Shown here piece by piece: positions 11,577-24,818 of a DNA stretch of 64,000 nucleotides (within the stretch, counting starts at the first letter, position 1; each line of letters opens with the position of its first letter). The translations under genes were made by a program, and so were the position numbers. The notes below the pieces were generated by a model. That model was not told where the DNA came from. It saw only the letters and a program-made list of their open reading frames with translations, and did not search any database. This stretch comes from Leptasterias polaris (taxonomy: Eukaryota; Echinodermata; Asteroidea; Forcipulatida; Asteriidae), in the NCBI GenBank assembly GCA_037783415.1, contig JAZGTN010000068.1:1364001-1428000 (forward strand), read 5' to 3'.

Positions 11577-13577
11577 TTTTCTTTGTTTTGCTTATTCTTC
11601 TGATTGTAGTTTGTCCGCAGAAAAAAACATACTTGCAAACCTTTGATCAACTTGAAACTTAATGTGACATTAGAACATAAAGAGCAGAAGACGTGTGAGC
11701 AATGACGTCATGATGACGTCATCGGGTGTCAAATTACAAGCCATTTAAGGTCAAAAAAGTGCCCTCATGCCAATGCCTGTATGTTTCTGAATAGGAAAGC
11801 TATAATATTCATATTTAAACATTATGATAGATCAAGACACGGGCAACATTTGAAAAGTTAACGCCAAATTCACATGACCTTTACTTCCGGTCGTAACGGA
11901 AGGTCAAAGTTTGCCTTTCTGCAATTCTTAACCAAAAAACATTTCCTGCCCAAATTATTCACTTCTGTTTATCCGATCAACCTCAAATTTACACCATGTT
12001 AGAACCTTGATGAAACCTCCATCAAGTTGTTGTGACGTCATGATTACGTCATCAGGTGTTGAAATACAGTAAATCAAAATTTAATATTTCAAAAAATCAT
12101 AACTTAATCATTACTGAATGGATTGCTTCAATCAATACATCATCGGACAGGTCTTTTAAAACTCAACAAATGCTACACAAAGAGTTATCCCGGTTGTTCT
12201 TGACTTCCCGCTGAAAATGTAAGTTGAACATTACGTTAGTATAGCCCGCAGGTCTGGTCATTCTGCTCCATTGACCACGCGTAATCTTGCATGTACATGT
12301 AACAGTACACACACTGCGCCATTGATCTTGGGTGCAAAGTCCACGAAGACTGCATTGCTGTGTCGTGACACGTTATCCATGGTGGCGCTATACCAAGATA
12401 ATGGTCCTTTGTTACTGCACTCGTCGATAAATGCAACCATCCTTCGGAAATCTACGATGTTCGACGGTGGTCCAATGAATAGCTCATTGCATAACCTTCG
12501 TGTTAGCCTTTTGTTGGCTTGGTGGTAAATATCAACTGAACGAGTGTATTTTGCTGAATTGTTTTGGTGATTTGAAGAACTTTTGATAACTGAGAAAATG
12601 CAATCGGAAATATAAAAGGTCAACATAAATTTGACTCTGATCAACAACGGTTTTTACGCGAATCTAACTTTTAGATCCTGTTGAATACTTCAAAGAAATA
12701 CAATGTGAACAGCAAAATAAAGTCAACATAAATTGCACATCGTGTAAACAGTAGGTTCTTATGCCCTTTTCATAATCATGACTTGTTGCTTCAGTAATCG
12801 GCACCAGACGGTATAAGCGCAGCAAACAGGCGTAGTTTGATAACATTTTTTTTTGAATTGTTAGTGATATCTTTTAGTATTATAGTCCAATAACTACGGA
12901 TTGGATTTCTACAATCAATACATCATCGAACGGGTCTTGCATACGATCAGTTCAGTTTATGACTATTTACATGAAAAACCTCGCCGTTACGTTGTTTAAT
13001 TAATAGACGTCACCCAATGAATTATTGGGTAATTAAATGTAAATAATTTAATCAAATTTTGAGTCTTTGGTTTAACAACCATGCAGAACTCGCAAACTAA
13101 GAACGATAAATTCGTTGTTTTTTCTTGAAAACAAAGGGTACTGAATACTTATTGTTTTATACACTGGAACAAATCAAGTTTTTCATAGATCTATTAGAGA
13201 AATTGGCCTTTAATCTTAATCCATTGCCTAACGCAGAATGGCATATACCCCCTCGCGACTGGCAACGGTGGGTAGCTAGCCAGTCAATGCACTTGTTACA
13301 GACCAACGTGGCACAACGGTAGTTGTTCACTATCAGTGCCATGTGGGCGTAACGAGAGTTTCCATTCATGTTTTACTTACAACGTAGTGCAATCTTATCA
13401 ATGGCGTACTTACTACTACGTACTAGCATTAACATGATTTTCGCTAAGATTTGACGTCTAATTGTTCCCCTACTTGCCCTTCTCATGGCTTTATTATCAA
13501 TATGGAATTGAAGACGAAGTTTCACTGAGATGACCACCTGCTTCAGTGATTCGTATGGTATTTAATTATGTGGGAAA

Positions 13578-13781
13578 ATGCAAGCAGAAAAAGACGAACA
13601 ATGGTTATGTTTTGATCATACACCGAGAAGGAAGGATGTGTCATCCGATCGTAATGGGTGTTTCAGACCCTTCTCACGGCATGTGTTTATCCATGGAGGT
13701 AGGAATTTTTGCTACACGGGACTAACTTCGGTAAGTTTTCGTGTGAACATCATTGCTTTTCAAAATGATTCTTTTATTTGA
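13578..13781 (+). other. Conserved short open frame in unit 4 (67 codons)
   Basis: It starts MQAEKDEQWLCFDHTPRRKD and is almost identical to the frame in unit 1. It shows no recognised domain. Recurrence is explained by the repeat and need not mean protein function. Confidence 0.2.
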
Positions 13782-15370
13782 TGCACAATTACGTTATAAA
13801 GTTTATCCTGTATCATCAAGTGGTGACGTTGGTGAAATGTTTTTAAAACTAAGGAACGTTTAGTATGAACGTCGAAGAGATAGAGTTGGGCAATGGGGGA
13901 TTGGTATGATTGTTGGCTGTGTCACATAATCAGAAAATGGTCAGACTGATGAATGTTTTCAGTCAACTTTGTATTATGACATAATTATTTGAAAACCCTT
14001 CGATAAAGTTTCCCCTAATAAGGTTTCGTTTATAAGTTGTTCACATCAAAAACAGGATGTGCACCTTCCACTAATTTTTTCTTGCGTAATTTCCTACTCT
14101 GATATGTTGTATTGTTATGCGCCCTCGAACAGGTTGGTCCTGGAGAGGGCGCAATATAAATTCAATAAATCATTATTATCATTATAAAATCATAAAATGT
14201 TGTAAGTCTTGAATTTTATTTATTTGAGCAGTTTCAGCTTGACTTAATTTGCTTTGAGTCATACTTTGTTTATTGTTTTTTTTCTTCTTCAGAATATACA
14301 ACACATCAGTACCCGAATGTTCTCCAGTGAAAAAAATCATACTCGTTGCTGTGTTCAATTCCCTAATTCCTTGCTGAATGTATGATGATGCACCATACAG
14401 GTAGAAATAGTTATTAACTCGTTACAACTATTTTATTAGTTTAAATTCACGAGAGGCTTAAATTTGCCGTCTTCATGACTTGCCTTTATCTTGCATAATT
14501 TTTAAAAACATGTGTTTTTTATTTCAATATTATAAATTTAACAAACCGTTCTGTATGAAGACTAATGTCTAAAAATCAAGCAAGCTATTTTAAAAAATGC
14601 AACCAATAGCTCATTGTATGCTCGACTTGTTTTAACGACATCATCATCAGTGCATATGTATTTAACAATCAAAGTATCATGCACCGATACATAATGAGAA
14701 GCCAAATCACAGTATTTGAAAACCTGTTAAAACTTCTAAGAATTGTAATTTAATAATGTCAACATGATTTGCATAGTCGGATTTATTATAAAGAATCAAT
14801 ATCCATTGGAAAATAAATAAACTTCTGTGAGTGGCATACATGATAGTTGTACTTGTGAGTAATTCAAAGGCGCGTTTTAAGATAATATGCAACCAAAACA
14901 AAAGGAAATTCGAAAAATTTATGCTGCTCTGTATGAAAGGACAATATTGACCCTCTGCCCTTTCAAATAAATTAAATAATGTACTCTTTTGCTGACAATA
15001 CGTTTAGTAAGTTCACCTACGTTTTTCACTTACAATTTAAAGCACATAATTAAATACCAATGTCTCGATAAGAACTTATCAAACGTCATCAGTTTTCAAA
15101 TGTAGGATAAGGATAAGGATAAGGATCATTTTTTTTAGCAACCAAAATAGGGTTGGCTTTAACAAAAGATTATTATTTTTAAAAATTCATATTGTGAGGT
15201 GCATTAATTTCCTGTGTAAACTAACGTTCAATCAACGAAGATTTACACTTTACTTTCCTTGAAATTTCAAAAGCTATCAACAATGTTTTCAGCGATTCAA
15301 TGATATAGCGATTCAATGATATAGCTAACGCATTAAAACAGCACTGAGCCCAGCGAGAACCCGAACACCT

Positions 15371-15402
15371 AGAGTTTGTTTTACAAACTCTAAATCTCTA
15401 GT
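15371..15402 (+). repeat. Unit terminus: hairpin plus CTAGT
   Basis: Same AGAGTTTGT/ACAAACTCT and CTAGT. A GTTCGGTC-AACA-GACCGAAC hairpin follows; its loop differs from other copies. Confidence 0.65.
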
Positions 15403-17431
15403 TAGGTGTTCGGTCAACAGACCGAACAACTCCTTGTTTTTGTTCGTTTTTTTTTTTTTTTTTTTTTTTTCTTTGTTTTGCTTTATCTTCTGATAGTCGT
15501 TTGTCCGCAGAAAAAAACATACTTGCAAACCTTTGATCAACTTGAAACTTAATGTGACATTAGAACATAAAGAGCAGAAGACGTGTGAACAATGACGTCA
15601 TGATGACGTCATCGGGTGTCAAATTACAAGCCATTTAAGGTCAAAAAAGTGCCCTCATGCCAATGCCTGTATGTTTCTGAATAGGAAAGCTATAATATTC
15701 ATATTTAAACATTATGATAGATCAAGACACGGGCAACATTTGAAAAGTTAACGCCAAAATCACATGACCTTTACTTCCGGTCGTAACGGAAGGTCAAAGT
15801 TTGCCTTTCTGCAATTTTTAACCAAAAAACAATTCCTGCCCAAATTCTTCACTTCTGTTTATCCGATCAACCTCAAATTTACACCATGTTAGAACCTTGA
15901 TGAAGCCTCCATCAAGTTGTTGTGACGTCATGATTACGTCATCAGGTGTTGAAATACAGTAAATCAAAATTTAATATTTCAAAAAATCATAACTTAATCA
16001 TTACTGAATGGATTGCTTCAATCAATACATCATCGGACAGGTCTTTTAAAACTCAACAAATGCTACACAAAGAGTTATCCCGGTTGTTCTTGACTTCCCG
16101 CTGAAAATGTAAGTTGAACATTACGTTAGTATTAGCCCGCAGGTCATTCTGCTCCATTGACCACGCGTAATCTTGCATTGTAAACAGTACACACACTGCG
16201 CCATTGATCTTGGGTGCAAAGTCCACGAAGACTGCATTGCTGTGTGATAGGCTATCCATGGTGGCGCTATACCAAGTTAATGGTCCTTTGTTACTGCACT
16301 CGTCGATAAATGCAACCATCCTTCGGAAATCTACGATGTTCGACGGTGGTGCAATGAATAGCTTATTGCATAACCTTCGTGTTAGCCTTTTGTTGGCTTG
16401 GTGGTGAATATCAACTGAACGAGTGTATTTTGCTGAACTGTTTTGGTGATTTGAAGAACTTTTGATAACTGAGAAAATGCAATCGGAAATATAAAAGGTC
16501 AACATAAATTTGACTCTGATCAACAACGGTTTTTACGCGAATCTAACTTTTAGATCCTGTTGAATACTTCAAAGAAATACAATGTGAACAGTAAAATAAA
16601 TTCAACATAAATTGCACATCGTGTAAACAGTAGGTTCTTATGCCCTTTTCATAATCATGACTTGTTGCTTCAGTAATCGGCACCAGACGGTATAGGCGTA
16701 GTTTGATAACATTTATTTTTGAATTGTTAGTGATATCTTTTAGTATTATAGTCCAATAACTACGGATTGGATTTCTACAATCAATACATCATCGGACAGG
16801 TCTTGCATACGATCAGTTCAGTTTATGACTATTTACATGAAAAACCTCGCCGTAACGTTGTTTAATTAATAGACGTCACCCAATGAATTATTGGGTAATT
16901 AAATGTAAATAATTTAATCAAATTTTGAGTCTTTGGTTTAACAACCATGCAGAACTCGCAAACTAAGAAAGATAAATTCGTTGTTTTTTCTTGAAAACAA
17001 AGGGTACTGAATACTTATTGTTTTATACACTGGAACAAATCAAGTTTTTCATAGATCTATTAGAGAAATTGGCCTTTAATCTTAATCCATTGCCTAACGC
17101 AGAATGACATACCCCCTCGCGACTGGCAACGGTGGGTAGCTAGCCAGTCAAGGCACTTGTTACAGACCAACGTGGCACAACGGTAGTTGTTTACTATCAG
17201 TGCCATGTGGGCGTAACGAGTTTCCATTCATGTTTTACTTATAACGCAAGTGCAATCTTATCAATGGCGAACTTTACTACTACGTACCAGAATTAACATG
17301 ATTTCCGCTAAGATTCGACGTCTAATTGTTCCCCTACTTGCCCTTCTCATGGCTTTATTATCAATATGGAATTGAAGACGAAGTTTCACTGAGATGACCA
17401 CCTGCTTCAGTGATTCGTATGATATTTAATT

Positions 17432-17635
17432 ATGTGGGAAAATGGCATGCAAGCAGAAAAAGACGGACATTGGTTGTGTTTTGATCACACACCGAGAAGA
17501 AGGGACGCGTCATCGGTTTGTGTAGGGTGTTTCAGACCCTCACACACGGTAGTCTTTATTCGTCGCTGCACGGTGACTAGAAACGGTACGTTTCGTATGA
17601 ACATCATTGCTTTTCAAAATGAGCCTTTTATTTAA
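17432..17635 (+). other. Conserved short open frame in unit 5 (67 codons)
   Basis: It contains MQAEKDGHWLCFDHTPRRRD, as in unit 2, with an extra MWENG leader. The family is unknown and the coding status doubtful. Confidence 0.2.
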
Positions 17636-18739
17636 TGCACAATTATGTTATAAAGATTATCCTGTATCATCAAGTTGTGACGTTGGTGAGATGTTTTTAA
17701 AACTAAGAAGCATTTAGTATGATCGTCGCAGAGGTAGAATTAGGCAATGGGGGATTGCTATGGTTGTTGGCTGTGTCACTATAGTCAGAGAATGGTTCGA
17801 CTAATAAATGTTTTTCGTCAACTTTTTTATTATGACATGCATATTTAAAGACCCTTCGATGGAGGTTTTCCTAAAAATAGTACTTAACTCATTACGTTAT
17901 TAGTATAAATTCACGAGATGCTTAGACTTGCCGTCCTCATGCTTTGCCTTTGTCTTGCATAATTATCCTAAAAAAGTGTCTTTCATTTTAATATTCTAAA
18001 TTTAACAAACTGTTCTGTAGGAAAATCAATGTCTAAAAATCAAACAAGCTAATTTAAAACATGCAACCGATAGCTCATAATACTTGACTAATTTTAATGA
18101 CATCTTCATCAGTGCATAGGCCTATGTTTTGAACAATTAATGATTCATGCACCGATACTTAATGAGTATCCAACTCACAGTAAAAAGTTTCAGAATTGTA
18201 ACTTAATAATGTCAACATGAATATCATCTAATGTGGTTTTTTAATCAAAAAAGAATCGATATCCATTGACAAATAAATAAACTTTAGTGAATGGCATATT
18301 TAGTTGAACGTGTGGGTCATTCAAAGGATTGTTTCAACATCTGCTGCCAAGATGAAGGGGAAGGGGGAAAATGTTCCTCTGCTGTTGACTATGAAATGAC
18401 AATGGACTTTTTGCCCTTTCAAATAATTTAAATAATGTACTCTTTCGCTGATTTTTTTAAAAAGTTAATCTTTGTTTTTCACTTGGCACATATTTAAATA
18501 TCTATGTCTCGATAAAAACATTTGTAACTTCACAATGATGTCATCAGTTTTGAAATCTGGCTAAACAAAAGTTTGTTATTTATAAAATTTCATATCTTGA
18601 GTAGCTTTTATTTCCTGTGTAAGAAGATTTACACTTTACTTTCTTTAAAATTTACAAGCTATCAACAATGTTTTCAGCATATCAATGATATAGCTAATGC
18701 ATTAAAACAGCACTGAGCCTAGCGAGAACCCGAACACCT

Positions 18740-18771
18740 AGAGTTTGTTTTACAAACTCTAAATCTCTAGT
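18740..18771 (+). repeat. Unit terminus: hairpin plus CTAGT
   Basis: AGAGTTTGT/ACAAACTCT then CTAGT, followed by GGATTTTTGAG, the start of the module with TTGTCCGCAGAC. Confidence 0.65.
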
Positions 18772-21152
18772 GGATTTTTGAGTTTGTTCGCCCACCTCAA
18801 AAATACACGCATCGTTGTCCGCAGACTTTGACATATTTCCCAAACTCGCACGGTCATAAAACTTGGCAACAATATTACACCTGATGATTAGATAAAACAG
18901 AAATTTCGACAACATAATGACGTCACCCAATGAATTATTGGGTAATTAAATGTAAATAATTTAATCAAATTTTGAGTCTTTGGTTTAACAACCATGCAGA
19001 ACTCGCAAACTAAGAACGATAAGTTCGTTGTTATTTCTTGAAAACAAAGGGTACTGAATACTTATTGTTTTATACACTGGAACAAATCAAGTTTTTCATA
19101 GATCTATTAGAGAAATTTGCCTTTAATCTTTAATCCATTGCCTAACGCAGAATGTCATACCCCCTCGCGACTGGCAACGGTGGGTAGCTAGCCAGTCAAG
19201 GCACTTGTTACAGACCAACGTGGCACAACGGTAGTTGTTTACTATCAGTGCCATGTGGGCGTAACGTGAGTTTCCATTCATGTTTTACTTACAACGTAGT
19301 GCAATCTTATCAATGGCGTACTTACTACTACGTACTAGCATTAACATGATTTCCGCTAAGATTCGACGTCTAATTGTTCCCCGATTCGCCCTTCTCATGG
19401 CTTTATGATCAATATGGAATTGAAGACGAAGTTTCACTGAGATGACCACCTGCTTCAGTGATTCGTATGACTTGTAATTGTTTGAGAAAATGCAAGCAGA
19501 AAAAGACGAATATTGGTTATGTGTTTATCAAACACCGAGAAGCAGAGACTTGAAGGGTCAGCTCATGAAGGGTGTTTCGGACGGCGTCCACGGCAGTGTT
19601 TATCGATGCCATATCGGTGCCACACGGTGATAAAACGGTAAGCTTTGTGTGAAAATCATTGCTTTTCAAAAAGAGTATTTATTTAATGCACAGTTATGTT
19701 ATAAAGTTTATCCTTTATCATCAAGTGGTGGCGTTGGTGATGTTTTTAAAACCAAGGAACGTTTAGTGCGATCGTCGAGGAGGTAGAATTGGGCAATGGG
19801 GCATTGGTATGATTGTTGGCTGTGTCACTAAAGTCAGAAAATGGTCCGACTGATGAATGTTTTTCGGCAACTTTGTATTATGACATATTTAAAGAAACCT
19901 GTGATGACGTTTGTGTTAAGTAAAGTAGGTTTTGTTTATAAGTTGTTCTCTTCCCAAGTTTGAATGTTGTTACTGTTTCGACCCCCCCCCCCCCCCCCCC
20001 TTTGAACAGGCTGGTCATTGAGAGAGCGCAATATAAATTCAATAAATTAGTAGTATTATTATATAATTATGAAACGTTTTAAGTCTTGATTTTTGTTTAT
20101 TTTAACAGTTTCAGCTTGACTTAATACAGCACATCCACCGGCATGGTCTTGGATCCAGTGACAGATTTTCCAGTGTTTTTGTGTTGCATTCCTTATTTCC
20201 TGTATGATGCGCCATACAGGTAGAAATAAGTATTAACTCGTTAAAAATATTGTATTAGTTAAAATTCACGAGAGGCTTAAACTTGCCTTCTTCATGACTT
20301 GCCTTTATCTTGCATAATTATTAAAAACAAGTGTTTTTTATTTCAATATTATAAATTTAACAAACCGTTCGGTGTGAAGACTAATGTCTAAAAATCAAGC
20401 GAGCTATTTAAAAAAATGCAACCAATAGCTCATACTATGCTGGACTTATTTTAACATCATCATCAGTGCATATGTATTGAACAATCAAAGTATCATGCAC
20501 CGATACATGAGAAGCCAAATCACAGTATTTGAAAACCTGTTAAAACTTCTAAGAATTGTAACTTAATAATGTCAACATGATTTGCATAGTCGGATTTAAT
20601 ATTAATCAATAAAGAATCAATAGCCATTGAAAAATAAATAAACTTCAGTGAGTGGCATACATGATAGTTGTACTTGTGAGTAATTCAAAGGCTCGTTTTA
20701 AGATATGCAACCAAAACGAAAGGAAATTCGAAAAATTGCTCTGTATTAAAGGAAAATTATGACCCTCTGCCCTTTCAAATAAATTAAATAATGTACTCTT
20801 TTGCTGACAATACGTTTTGTAAGTTCACCTTCGTTTTTCACTTACAATTTAAAGCACATAATTAAATACCAATGTCTCGATAAGAACTTATCTAACGTCA
20901 TAATGACGTCATCAGTTTTCAAATTTGACAAAAGATTAGTATTTCTAAAACTCATATTGTGAGTTGCATTAATTTCCTGTGTAAACTAACGTACAGTCAA
21001 AGAAGATTTACACTTTACTTTTCCTTGAAATTTCAAAAGCTATCAACAATGTTTTCAGCGAATCAATGATATAGCTAACGCATTAAAACAGCACTGAGCC
21101 CAGCGAAAACCCGAACACCTAGAGTTTGTTTTACAAACTCTAAATCTCTAGT
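18772..21152 (+). repeat. Shortened repeat unit 6 (about 2.38 kb)
   Basis: It lacks the TTTGTCCGCAG/paired-CRE module and begins with the GGATTTTTGAG module. It then follows the usual order with a diverged short-frame segment near 19,490. A 19-base C tract (19,982-20,000) replaces the first arm of the L2-like tail hairpin. Confidence 0.8.
21121..21152 (+). repeat. Unit terminus: hairpin plus CTAGT
   Basis: AGAGTTTGT/ACAAACTCT then CTAGT, followed by GAATTTTTGAG. Confidence 0.65.
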
Positions 21153-21432
21153 GAATTTTTGAGTTTGTTCCATCTCAAAAATACACACAAATCGTTGTCC
21201 GCAGACTTTGACATCCTTCCCAAGCTCGTACGGTCATGAAACTTGGCAACAGTGTTACACCTGATAAATAGACGAAACAGAAGTTTTGACACATAATGAC
21301 GTCATCCATTGATTTATTGGGTAATTAAATGTAATTAATTTAAATCAAATTTTGAGTTTTTGGTTTAACAACCATAACTCAGAAACTAAGAACGATAAAT
21401 TCGTTGTTATTTTTTGAAAACAAATGGTATTT

Positions 21433-21830
21433 AAACCGCTGCAAGCAGTCATGTGACAATTCATACAGGTTTACTTTCGAGACACATTGTCAATGTAACT
21501 GTGACGCTATCAATAATGTACAATGTATTGGTAAAAAGTACACAATAGTGTCTAGACTCCGAAGTTTAATTTAGTACATACATTGTGTCAGACAATAAAC
21601 CATTGCAAGCAGCCATGTGATAAATCATGATTGTTTTTATTTTCGAGACACATTTGTCAAGGTAACTGTGAAGCTATCAAATGTACAATGTATTGGTAAA
21701 ATGTACACAATAGTGTCTAGACTCCGAAGTTTAATTTAGTACATACATTGTGTCAGACAATAAACCATTGCAAGCAGCCATGTGATAAGTCACGAATGTT
21801 TACTGTGAAGCTATCAAATCGTCACCCACG
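21433..21830 (+). repeat. 165-bp tandem repeat (about 2.4 copies)
   Basis: Each copy opens with AAACCNNTGCAAGCAG and contains GTGTCTAGACTCCGAAG. Copies start at 21,433, 21,597 and 21,762. Related copies lie at 23,534-23,860, 30,870-31,110 and 34,257-34,500. Confidence 0.8.
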
Positions 21831-22514
21831 AACTGACACACACGTAGACAGTAAAAAGTAACAATTGTAGAAAACGGCATCTAATGTTGAAGGCTTTTAT
21901 AAAATACCGCTTTCCTTCAAAACGTCACTAATTTTCTTACAGTGGAGACTTGTTACTTTGAACTTCATATACATGGTGCTTATGACCGCTTTTTGTCCTA
22001 ATAAGGAATCAATATCCATTTAAAAATAAATAAACTTCAGTGAGTGGCATACATGATAGTTGTACTTGTGAGTAATTCAAAGGCTCGTTTTAAGATATGC
22101 AACCAAAACGAAAGGAAATAAGAAAAATTGCTCTGTATAAAAGGACAATTTTGACCCTCTGCCCTTTCAAATACATTAAATAATGTACTCTTTTGCTGAC
22201 AATACGTTTTGTAAGTTCACCTACGTTTTCCACTTACAATTTAAAGCACATATTAAATACCAATGTCTCGATAAGAACTTATCAAACGTCATAATGACGT
22301 CATAAGTTTTCAAATTTGGCTTTAACAACAGAATTTTATTTTAAAAACTCATATTGTGAGGTGCATTAATTTCCTGTGTAAACTAACGTACAATCAAAGA
22401 AGATTTACACTTTACTTTCCTTGAAATTTCAAAAGCTATCAACAATGTTTTCAGCGATTCAATGATATAGCTAACGCATTGAACAGAACTGAGCCATGCG
22501 AAAACCCGAACACC

Positions 22515-22547
22515 TAGAGTTTGTTCTACAAACTCTAAATCTCTAGT
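22515..22547 (+). repeat. Unit terminus: hairpin plus CTAGT
   Basis: AGAGTTTGT/ACAAACTCT with a TCT loop, then CTAGT and GGATTTTTGAG. Confidence 0.6.
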
Positions 22548-23533
22548 GGATTTTTGAGTTTGTTCGCCCACCTCAAAAATACACGCATCGTTGTCCGCAG
22601 ACTTTGACATTTTTCCCAAACTCGCACGGTCATGAAACTTGGCAACAATATTACACCTGATGATTAGATAAAACATAAATTTCAACAACATAATGACGTC
22701 ACCCAATGAATTATTGGGTAATTAAATGTAATTAATTTAATCAAATTTTGAGTTTTTGGTTTAACAACCATGCAGAACTCGCAAACTAAGAACGATAAAT
22801 TCGTTGTTATTTCTTGAAAACAAAGGGTATTGAATACACGTAGACAGTAAAAAGTAATAATTGTAGAAAACGGCATTTAATGTTGAAGGCTTTTATAAAA
22901 TCCCGCTTTCCTTCAAAACGTCACTAGTTTTCTAACAGTGGAGACTTGTTGCTTTGAACTTCATATATATGGTACTTATGACTGATTTTCGTCCTAAATT
23001 AATAAGCAATAAAGTAAAACGTTTTGTGTTAGTACGTGAAATCAAAAATTGATGCAACATGTTTTCGAGCTTGAAACATGAGTACCGTAGCTCACAGTAT
23101 TCCAAGATGGGATGGGAAACAACTTCTGACTCGATCAAGCATATTCTGTAGATTTCAAAATTAAACTTATTTTGTTTGACACTTGAAAAATAGACGATTG
23201 ATAGAGGGTGCTCTATTACAGGTGGTGACTTCATAATTCCTTACATTATAACATAAGAGAACACATAAAGTAGCATACCGCGCCACACAGTCTTATGGAG
23301 GTGTTTTTTTTACCACACGGGCCATAAAACAAGAATTGTGGTGAGCGAAATTTATTGACTTTACGTTGGGCACTGGTGACGTCATGATGACGTCGCAGAA
23401 CGTTTAGCCTAACAAACACAACTACAGTATCCTACAAGTACACAATCGAAAACAGTTGATCGGACTTAAACCGTTCGAGATATGGTGGTCTCAAGATTTG
23501 CTAATTATATTCATGTCATTATGTATTATACAA

Positions 23534-23860
23534 TAAACCATTGCAAGCAGTTCTGCAACAAGGTATGGATTTTTACTTTCAGGACACATATTGTCAATGT
23601 ACTGTGAAACTATCAAATGTACAAATGTATGTACTGGTTAAATGTACAATAAAGTGCATAGACTCCAAAATTTTATGTAGCGTTTAAATTGTATCAGTCA
23701 ATAAACCATTGCAAGCAGTCATGCGACAATTATTGACCTATAACCTTTAACACACACTTTGTCAATGAATGCAAATGCAAATGAATGCAATGGATGTACA
23801 CAATAGTGTCTAGACTCCGAAGTCGTATGTGTAGTGTATACATTGTATGAGAAAATAAAC
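23534..23860 (+). repeat. 165-bp-type tandem repeat, two diverged copies
   Basis: Copies start at 23,534 and 23,703 with AAACCATTGCAAGCAGT; a partial third AAACC start is at 23,857. The internal GTCTAGACTCCGAAG core is kept. Confidence 0.7.
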
Positions 23861-23863
23861 CAA

Positions 23864-23895
23864 ACTAGGCTTAACGTGTTTGTGACAACAGACAC
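23864..23895 (-). repeat. Terminus on the minus strand: hairpin plus CTAGT
   Basis: On the minus strand GTGTCTGT pairs, with one mismatch, with ACAAACAC, and a short spacer leads to CTAGT. The preceding CCCAGCGATACCCGAACACC is the family leader. It shows that the family also inserted in the opposite orientation. Confidence 0.6.
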
Positions 23896-23953
23896 TAGGT
23901 GTTCGGGTATCGCTGGGGTCAGTGCTGTGTCAATGCGTGAGCTATTTCATTAA

Positions 23954-24325
23954 AGGCACTGTACACGTTTGGTAATTACTCAAAATATATATTAGCATAA
24001 AAACTTACTTGGTAACGAGCAACGGAGAGCTGTTGATTGTATAAAACATTGTGAGAAACGACTCCCTCCGAAGTAACGTAGTTTTTGAGAAAGAGGTAAT
24101 TTCTCACTAAAATAATAAAAGACTTCTGGCCAGAAGCCTTTTATTCCTATCTGAAAGCACACTAATTTGTACAACAAGGGTGTTTTTTCTTTCATCATTT
24201 TCTTGCAACTTCAATGACCAATTGAGTCCAAATTTTCACAGGCTTGTTATATTTTTATGCATTATGTTGGGATACACCAAGTGAGAATACTGGTCTTTGA
24301 CAATTACCAAACGTGTTCAGTGCCT
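23954..24325. mobile_element. Kolobok-type MITE flanked by TTAA (372 bp)
   Basis: Ends are AGGCACTG...CAGTGCCT, and the inner sequence GGTAATTAC is mirrored by AATTACCAAACG. TTAA occurs at both borders (23,950-23,953 and 24,326-24,329). Insertion into TTAA is characteristic of Kolobok and piggyBac; the AGGCACTG end suggests Kolobok. It has no coding capacity and sits inside the minus-oriented repeat leader. Confidence 0.8.
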
Positions 24326-24570
24326 TTAAGTTGAACTTTGGTGTTATTACTGTTTTGAGGTGCGTAACAAACTACACACTGAGTATGATGCACCATACAG
24401 GTAGAAATAGTTATTAACTCGTTAAAAATATTGAATTAGTTAAAATTCACGAGAAGCTAAAACTGCCGTCTTCATGACTTGCCTTTATACGGAAGCCGGA
24501 TAGTGCCAGTAAATAAGAAGTGAACTATTTTTTCATGAGCGCGATAATATTTTTTTTGTACCATTTATCT

Positions 24571-24752
24571 GGCGGCCGCCACTTATTATCCGGCGGCCGC
24601 CACTTAATTATCCGGCGGCCGCCACTTATTATCCGGCGGCCGCCACTTAATTAAGTGGCGGCCGCCACTTATTATCCGGCGGCCGCCACTTAATTAAGTG
24701 GCGGCCGCCACTTATTATCTGGCGGCCGCCACATAATTATCTGGCGGCCGCC
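24571..24752. repeat. NotI-palindrome minisatellite, left arm (9 units)
   Basis: Nine GGCGGCCGCC palindromes are spaced 21-22 bp apart by ACTTATTATC- or ACATAATTATCT-like spacers. Each unit contains a GCGGCCGC octamer. Confidence 0.9.
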
Positions 24753-24818
24753 ACATAATAATCTGTACCACACGTTCTTTATTTTGCGGATTTTAAGAGG
24801 ACGGGTCATAGGATTCAT

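Larger units (their letters stand above)
11577..15402 (+). repeat. Tandem repeat unit 4 (about 3.83 kb)
   Basis: It is close to units 1 and 3 at both ends. A middle segment at about 12,780-13,140 differs: it contains TCATCGAACGGGTCTTGCAT and an ATTGGGTAATTAAATG module. Minus-strand open frames such as 12,258-12,647 are chance frames in this repeat and recur in sister units. A duplicated GATATAGCGATTCAATGATA lies just before the terminus. Confidence 0.85.
15403..18771 (+). repeat. Tandem repeat unit 5 (about 3.37 kb, mosaic)
   Basis: Its left half matches unit 4. From about 17,450 it switches to the subfamily seen in the right half of unit 2, with TTGTGTAGGGTGTTTCAGAC and no L2-like tail. The switch lies inside the short-frame module, which suggests recombination or gene conversion between units. 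It also shows a small deletion in the CTGGTCATTCTGC segment near 16,143. Confidence 0.8.
21153..22547 (+). repeat. Short repeat unit 7 (about 1.4 kb) with a 165-bp tandem insert
   Basis: It starts with the GAATTTTTGAG module, then enters a tandem repeat at 21,433-21,830, then returns to the standard unit right end near 22,000. Confidence 0.75.

Noticed and set aside
12258..12647. 129-codon minus-strand frame and its relatives in other units
   Set aside because: It lies in the tandem repeat, is broken differently in sister copies (for example near 1,146, 16,053 and 27,273) and shows no domain or start context.
22932..23234. 100-codon minus-strand frame as a gene
   Set aside because: It is in sequence shared with another repeat copy near 34,600-34,750, where the frame is not kept, and it has no domain.
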